Assembly: GCA_964035575.1 (NCBI GenBank) | Contig: OZ037845.1 | Span: forward strand, 1 to 64,000 | Reading direction: 5' to 3' | Length of the DNA: 64,000 nt | From: Rhynchopus sp. YZ270_cl-10 | Lineage: Eukaryota; Euglenozoa; Diplonemea; Diplonemida; Diplonemidae | Part shown: in pieces, positions 60,710-64,000 of the stretch | Numbering within the stretch: position 1 is the first letter of the stretch | Layout of the letters: each line of letters starts with the position of its first letter | Program-made: the position numbers and the translations under genes | The notes under the pieces: generated by a model | Database searches by the model: none | Seen by the model: the letters and a program-made list of their open reading frames with translations, nothing else | Told to the model about the DNA's origin: nothing

Positions 60710-61600
60710 GTTGTGTTCAAAATAAATGTGTGTTAGGCTGTGTGGTGTTTGGGTATGGAAGATGAGGGGTGCCTGGGTGGTTTACAAAACCAAGAGGGGA
60801 GTGTGAGGTAAAGGGAGATGCACTTTGCCAGTCTGTTCTGTGAGTGTGCTGTTTACCCCTGGCACACCCAATAATATTTCCACACAATAACAAACCCGTA
60901 ATAGTAAATATAATATTGCTAATATATGTTCCAATTACTATTCCTAGATGCACTCCTACTCACTGACTGACGAACCAAAAAAGGCATGAATTTGAGGTAT
61001 ACACAGTATACACAGTATACACAGTATACACAGTATACACAGTATACACAGTATACACAGTATACACAGTATACACAGTATACACAGTATACACAGTATA
61101 CACAGTATACACAGTATACACAGTATACATAGTATACACAGTATACACAGAATACACAATATTGCTAATATATGTTCAGATTACTATTCCTATAGTGACG
61201 GCACTCCTACTAACTGACTGACGAACCAAAATAGGCATGAATTTGAGGTATACACAGTGTACACAGTACACACAGTATACACAGTATACACAATATTGCT
61301 AATATATGTTCAGATTACTATTCCTATGGTGACGGCACTCCTACAAACTCACTGACCAATAGAAAACACCGTAAAAACAGTAAAATTGACTACACGGGTT
61401 TACGAGTTGACTGGTTAGTTGTATGTGTATTGGTGTTTCCCTGCGGTGCGGGATGTGTGTAGGAGGGAATGCCACCTTACCCAAATTTAATTTTAGACAT
61501 GAGATGGATGGAGATGAATTAGATTTTTGGTCTGTAGCCCAGGAGATACCATTTTTGTGGTAGTCCTACTTAATATATTTCTCTTATTCACTCCCTTCCC
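60710..61600. other. Intergenic region with 9-bp minisatellites
   Basis: Contains inverted members of the 52.7-kb repeat family (AATATTGCTAATATATGTT, CGGCACTCCTAC, ACTGACTGACGAACC) and the array at 60997. No gene seen. Confidence 0.6.
60997..61158. repeat. 9-bp minisatellite (GTATACACA)n
   Basis: About 17 tandem copies, with one CATAGTATA variant near 61128. Two shorter runs follow at about 61248-61294. Confidence 0.95.
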
Positions 61601-61602
61601 CC

Positions 61603-61604
61603 AG
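61603..61604 (+). promoter_or_regulatory. Likely trans-splice acceptor of the C2H2 gene
   Basis: The pyrimidine tract TTATTCACTCCCTTCCCCC ends in AG 31 nt before the ATG at 61636. This is where the SL exon would be joined. Confidence 0.6.
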
Positions 61605-61635
61605 AAAATCCTACGACACAAACAAAAACAACAAC

Positions 61636-62529
61636 ATGAAGCCTACACCGTGGAGTGCTGCTCTTCAGTCCACCAATCTCCTTGCGGAAGCCCCGATGCT
61701 CCTTCCAACTCCGAAGACTAAAGAAGAAGAGCCTAATGCACCAACGGATGATGAGCTCCCGGATGACGTTGTCAGAAACAATGTGCTTAACGAGCCGGTT
61801 GATGATAGTCTTGCGAGTCTGATTGCGGATCTACATATTCAGATGGAGAAAACTAAAGAAATGTGCAGGCAACTCACAGAAGCTCATATCATGATCCATT
61901 CCGCCCACAGCTTCTACACATCACTGGTATGTATTATTACAGTTATTACTTTCAAATTCTTGTTAACACAGCATGAACGTGCGATGGAACACATCGTTGA
62001 ACATCAAAACAAGAGGAGGAGGGTTAGTACACCAAAGGTATAATGACTATTTTGGTTTTATTCAATTAGCATTATTTACAAATACAATTATTAATCACAG
62101 GACAATGCGAGGCCACAGGATGCTAGAACGCTTGATACCCCCACACCAGAGGCCCCAGCCGCCCCCCCAGCCGCCCCCCCAGCAGCCCCCCCAGCAGCCC
62201 CCCCAGCAGCCCCCCCAGGCACCCCACCAGGCACCCCCCCAGACACCCCCCAGGCCACCACCCCTCTCTCTCCTTGGGAGTGTGAAACATGCTGTCGGAC
62301 CTTCAAAAAGTCCTCAGCATTAATTAGCCACATGCAAGTACATGAGGAAAAGAAAACCACAAGGGCTTACAAAAAAAAATCACGAGTGACCACCCCCACA
62401 ACAGTTGAGACCACACCAGAGGCCCCAGCCACCCCCCGAGACACCCCCCAGGTCACTCCCATCCCACTCCCAGAAATCATCATCCCTGAGAAGGATGATG
62501 ATGAGGATGATGATGAGGAATATTTTTAA
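61636..62529 (+). CDS. C2H2 zinc-finger protein, three exons
   Basis: Exons 61636-61926, 61972-62037 and 62101-62529 give 261 residues. The first exon is acidic and Pro-rich, then a helical segment (SLIADLHIQMEKTKEM). Exon 3 has Ala/Pro repeats (APPAAPPAAPP), one classical finger C-x2-C-x12-H-x3-H (ECETC ... SHMQVH), a basic stretch and an Asp/Glu tail ending DDDEEYF. The second intron (GTATAA...CACAG) is needed to keep the frame. The first is in phase, so the ORF stays open without splicing and would then read as a hydrophobic segment. One finger alone suggests RNA or protein binding as much as DNA binding. Function unknown. Confidence 0.75.
61927..61971 (+). other. Probable 45-nt in-phase intron
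   Basis: CTG/GTATGT at the start is an exact complement of the inferred U1 5' end ACATACC. TTAACACAG ends it. Its length is a multiple of three and it has no stop. Confidence 0.7.
62038..62100 (+). other. 63-nt intron
   Basis: Donor AAG/GTATAA, acceptor AATCACAG/GAC. Without removal the frame stops four bases into the intron; with removal it continues for 143 codons with a clear zinc finger. Confidence 0.82.
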
Positions 62530-62880
62530 GAAATTGTCAATATTTTTTCATCCAGTAAAATTGCTTTTTTTTGTTTCCGTTTATTCCGTTCAGTAGTTGT
62601 AGTATTTGAGCCCCGGGCTTGTTTTCCCTCACTTCCTTTTTCCTCTGTGTCTACTACACGTTCTGTACTTCAAAAAAACACATCCATACCGTAAGTCGAA
62701 AAAAGGAAAAAATAAATATAAAAGTCCACACCTACAAGGCGAGCGTTTTGGCAGGCGCTTGTAAGGACAGCCAATAGACTTTCATATGAAACAGAAGTGG
62801 TGTGGAAACAAACAACTTTTATTTTTTCCCCTCCCATTTTATGTCGTTTGAGCCACAAAAAAAGAGAAACTGTAGGTGAT
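62530..62880. other. Non-coding spacer
   Basis: No gene. Probably the 3' UTR of the C2H2 gene and an intergenic stretch. Confidence 0.5.
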
Positions 62881-63027
62881 TAACTTTTTTTTGTTTTCCG
62901 TTTTATTTGTATATTTTTCCAGACACAGAATATCAGATACAATAAAAAATAGAAAATTTCTTTTTTTCTGTAATAACAAAGTATATTTTTATTTATCAGT
63001 AGGAAATACAAAACACACAAATAAACT
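62881..63027 (+). promoter_or_regulatory. Shared 5' leader region, copy 1
   Basis: CCGTTTTATTTGTATATTTT, then CCAG/ACACAGAATATC, then CAAAACACACAAATAAACT before the ATG. The AG at 62921-62922 is a likely trans-splice acceptor. The block is homologous to that at 63738. Confidence 0.6.
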
Positions 63028-63597
63028 ATGTCTGAGTACGCTGTGAAGGCACGTCCTGACGTTCTTGCAATGAGGGGTGACCAACATTGCATTACGGCTT
63101 TTCGTCACGGAGAATCCTATGTGGAAGCTGATTTATTCTTCACCATAAAGTTCAACCCAATGTGGTATGAGATCAAGTCTAATCTGCTAGAAGGAGAGAC
63201 AGCTATGGACCGTCCGGATCTGGTACACCGCGTGTTCTGCCTCAAGGTTAAGGAGCTTGTAAATTATATCAGAAAAAATAATGTTCTTGGGGAAAACATC
63301 GCAACGGTGATTGTGACGGAGTACCAGAAGAGGGGTCTGCCCCATGCTCACGCAATCTTTTGGAACAACAACAAAACATCACCGAAGAACCCTTTAAATG
63401 TGGATCACATCGTACAGCTCCCTGGATCACACCCAAACCTCTACAAAGCTTTCAGTCAGTATCTGATGAACAACAAGTGGGTGGTTCATTACAGTCTTCT
63501 CCTGAAATATAGGCGCCAGCGAAGGGTCCTTGTTGTTAAGTATTTGTTTAAATACTTATTCAAGGGGGAGCCTGTGACAGGTCTATTGATGCAATGA
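63028..63597 (+). CDS. Compact Helitron-type HUH endonuclease (Rep domain only)
   Basis: 189 residues that match the Rep nuclease of Helitron rolling-circle transposons: DLFFTIKFNPMWYEI (35-49), DRPDLVHRVFCLKVKEL, LGENIATVIVTEYQKRGLPH and the HUH motif PHAHAIFW (His106, His108). The tandem tyrosines follow in VVKYLFKYLFKGEPV (Tyr172 and Tyr176, the Y-x3-Y spacing of Helitron Rep). The nuclease core thus looks complete, while the N-terminal zinc finger and the Pif1-type helicase are absent. It has its own ATG, stop and a leader shared with the next ORF. It could be a transposon fragment or a domesticated nuclease. Confidence 0.82.
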   Translation: MSEYAVKARPDVLAMRGDQHCITAFRHGESYVEADLFFTIKFNPMWYEIKSNLLEGETAMDRPDLVHRVFCLKVKELVNYIRKNNVLGENIATVIVTEYQKRGLPHAHAIFWNNNKTSPKNPLNVDHIVQLPGSHPNLYKAFSQYLMNNKWVVHYSLLLKYRRQRRVLVVKYLFKYLFKGEPVTGLLMQ

Positions 63598-63737
63598 TTT
63601 GTGTGGTAGAGTTGTGAACATTAAAGATAAAAAATAAAACGAAATACCAAATAACGATAAATGGGGATATGTCTTTGTGGGCTTGCGGGTTTGTGGGGTT
63701 TGTTGTCTCAGTTACTTTTTGTTTGTTATTTGTTTTC

Positions 63738-63904
63738 TTTTCCGTTTTACTCCTCATTTTATTTGTATATTTTGTCAGACACAAAATATCAAAGCACATG
63801 ATACAACAACAAAAAAGGAATAACATATTTTTTCAATAATTCTGAGAACATTTTTATTCATCACCAGTCACTGCATAACAGAAAAACAACACACACCGTA
63901 AACT
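63738..63904 (+). promoter_or_regulatory. Shared 5' leader region, copy 2
   Basis: Similar to 62881-63027: TTTTATTTGTATATTTTGTC, AG/ACACAAAATATC, a T-rich stretch, and AACACACACCGTAAACT before the ATG. Acceptor AG at 63777-63778. Confidence 0.6.
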
Positions 63905-64000
63905 ATGTTTGAAGGGGGATATCAAAATCTCTCTGGCCATATGATAGAAGAAGACTTTGATGACTGCGCCAGAGAGCCCCCATCGAAGGACTGGTCTAGA
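63905..64000 (+). CDS. Start of an unidentified ORF (cut by the window)
   Basis: 32 open codons, MFEGGYQNLSGHMIEED onward, ending PPSKDWSR at the edge. It is acidic with no recognisable domain yet. The start is supported by the leader it shares with the nuclease gene. It may be the next part of the same rolling-circle element or a paralogous host gene. Confidence 0.5.
   Translation, partial: MFEGGYQNLSGHMIEEDFDDCAREPPSKDWSR

Noticed and set aside
61636-62043. Single-pass membrane protein of 135 residues
   Set aside because: The hydrophobic segment is better explained as a 45-nt intron with a perfect U1 match, and the ORF continues through a second intron into a zinc finger.

Overview
The window is nuclear DNA of a euglenozoan, most probably a diplonemid. 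The main evidence is five spliced-leader (SL) RNA genes whose 40-nt exon ends in CAGTTTCTGTACTTCATTG and is followed directly by a GTATGG splice donor. This is the euglenozoan SL pattern and, from memory, closest to diplonemids. Supporting signs are a tRNA-Tyr with an 11-nt intron, intron donors starting GTATG or GTATA, likely trans-splice acceptors in front of ORFs, and AT-rich, repeat-laden intergenic DNA. I could not run a database search, so the genus is left open.

Layout. Bases 1-9866 are an almost pure octamer satellite (TTTGCGGG). From 9.87 to 13.8 kb there is non-coding DNA with units of a ~161-bp repeat and several perfect hairpins. From 13.9 to 19.4 kb lies a small-RNA gene cluster: five SL RNAs interleaved with U6 snRNA and 7SL RNA, then U2 (minus strand), a probable U3, U5, U1 and two 5S rRNAs. 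From 19.46 to 31.75 kb there are 46 complete tRNA genes on both strands, covering all 20 amino acids and including both initiator and elongator Met, plus a third 5S gene. Nine of these tRNA genes encode C, not T, at position 33 next to the anticodon.

At 31.85 kb a large GC-rich non-LTR retrotransposon (minus strand, poly-A tail) interrupts a 47th tRNA gene in its D arm. Its ORF carries an OTU-like protease domain, zinc fingers, a reverse transcriptase and a restriction-like endonuclease, then an unusual C-terminal extension with a second OTU-like domain, a Cys-rich finger and a coiled coil. Its 5' part runs into low-complexity repeats and a 200-N assembly gap. A second, almost identical but 5'-truncated copy lies at 46.53-52.69 kb, and a 69-bp scrap at 43.44 kb. 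Between and around them are A/T tracts, GGGGTACCCC palindromes, an 8-bp minisatellite and a 150-186-bp tandem repeat that contains a 9-bp minisatellite.

From 54.6 kb onward there are ordinary host genes: an ARF-family GTPase, an actin gene with a 49-nt intron, an unrecognised 410-residue protein, a double CCCH zinc-finger protein, a C2H2 zinc-finger gene with two short introns, a compact Helitron-type HUH nuclease ORF, and the start of one more ORF at the right edge that shares the nuclease gene's 5' leader. A TA-flanked MITE sits at 56.1 kb. The RNA genes would supply the trans-splicing, cis-splicing, secretion and translation machinery that the protein genes need. The CATACC near the 5' end of U1 matches both the SL donor and the cis-intron donors seen here.
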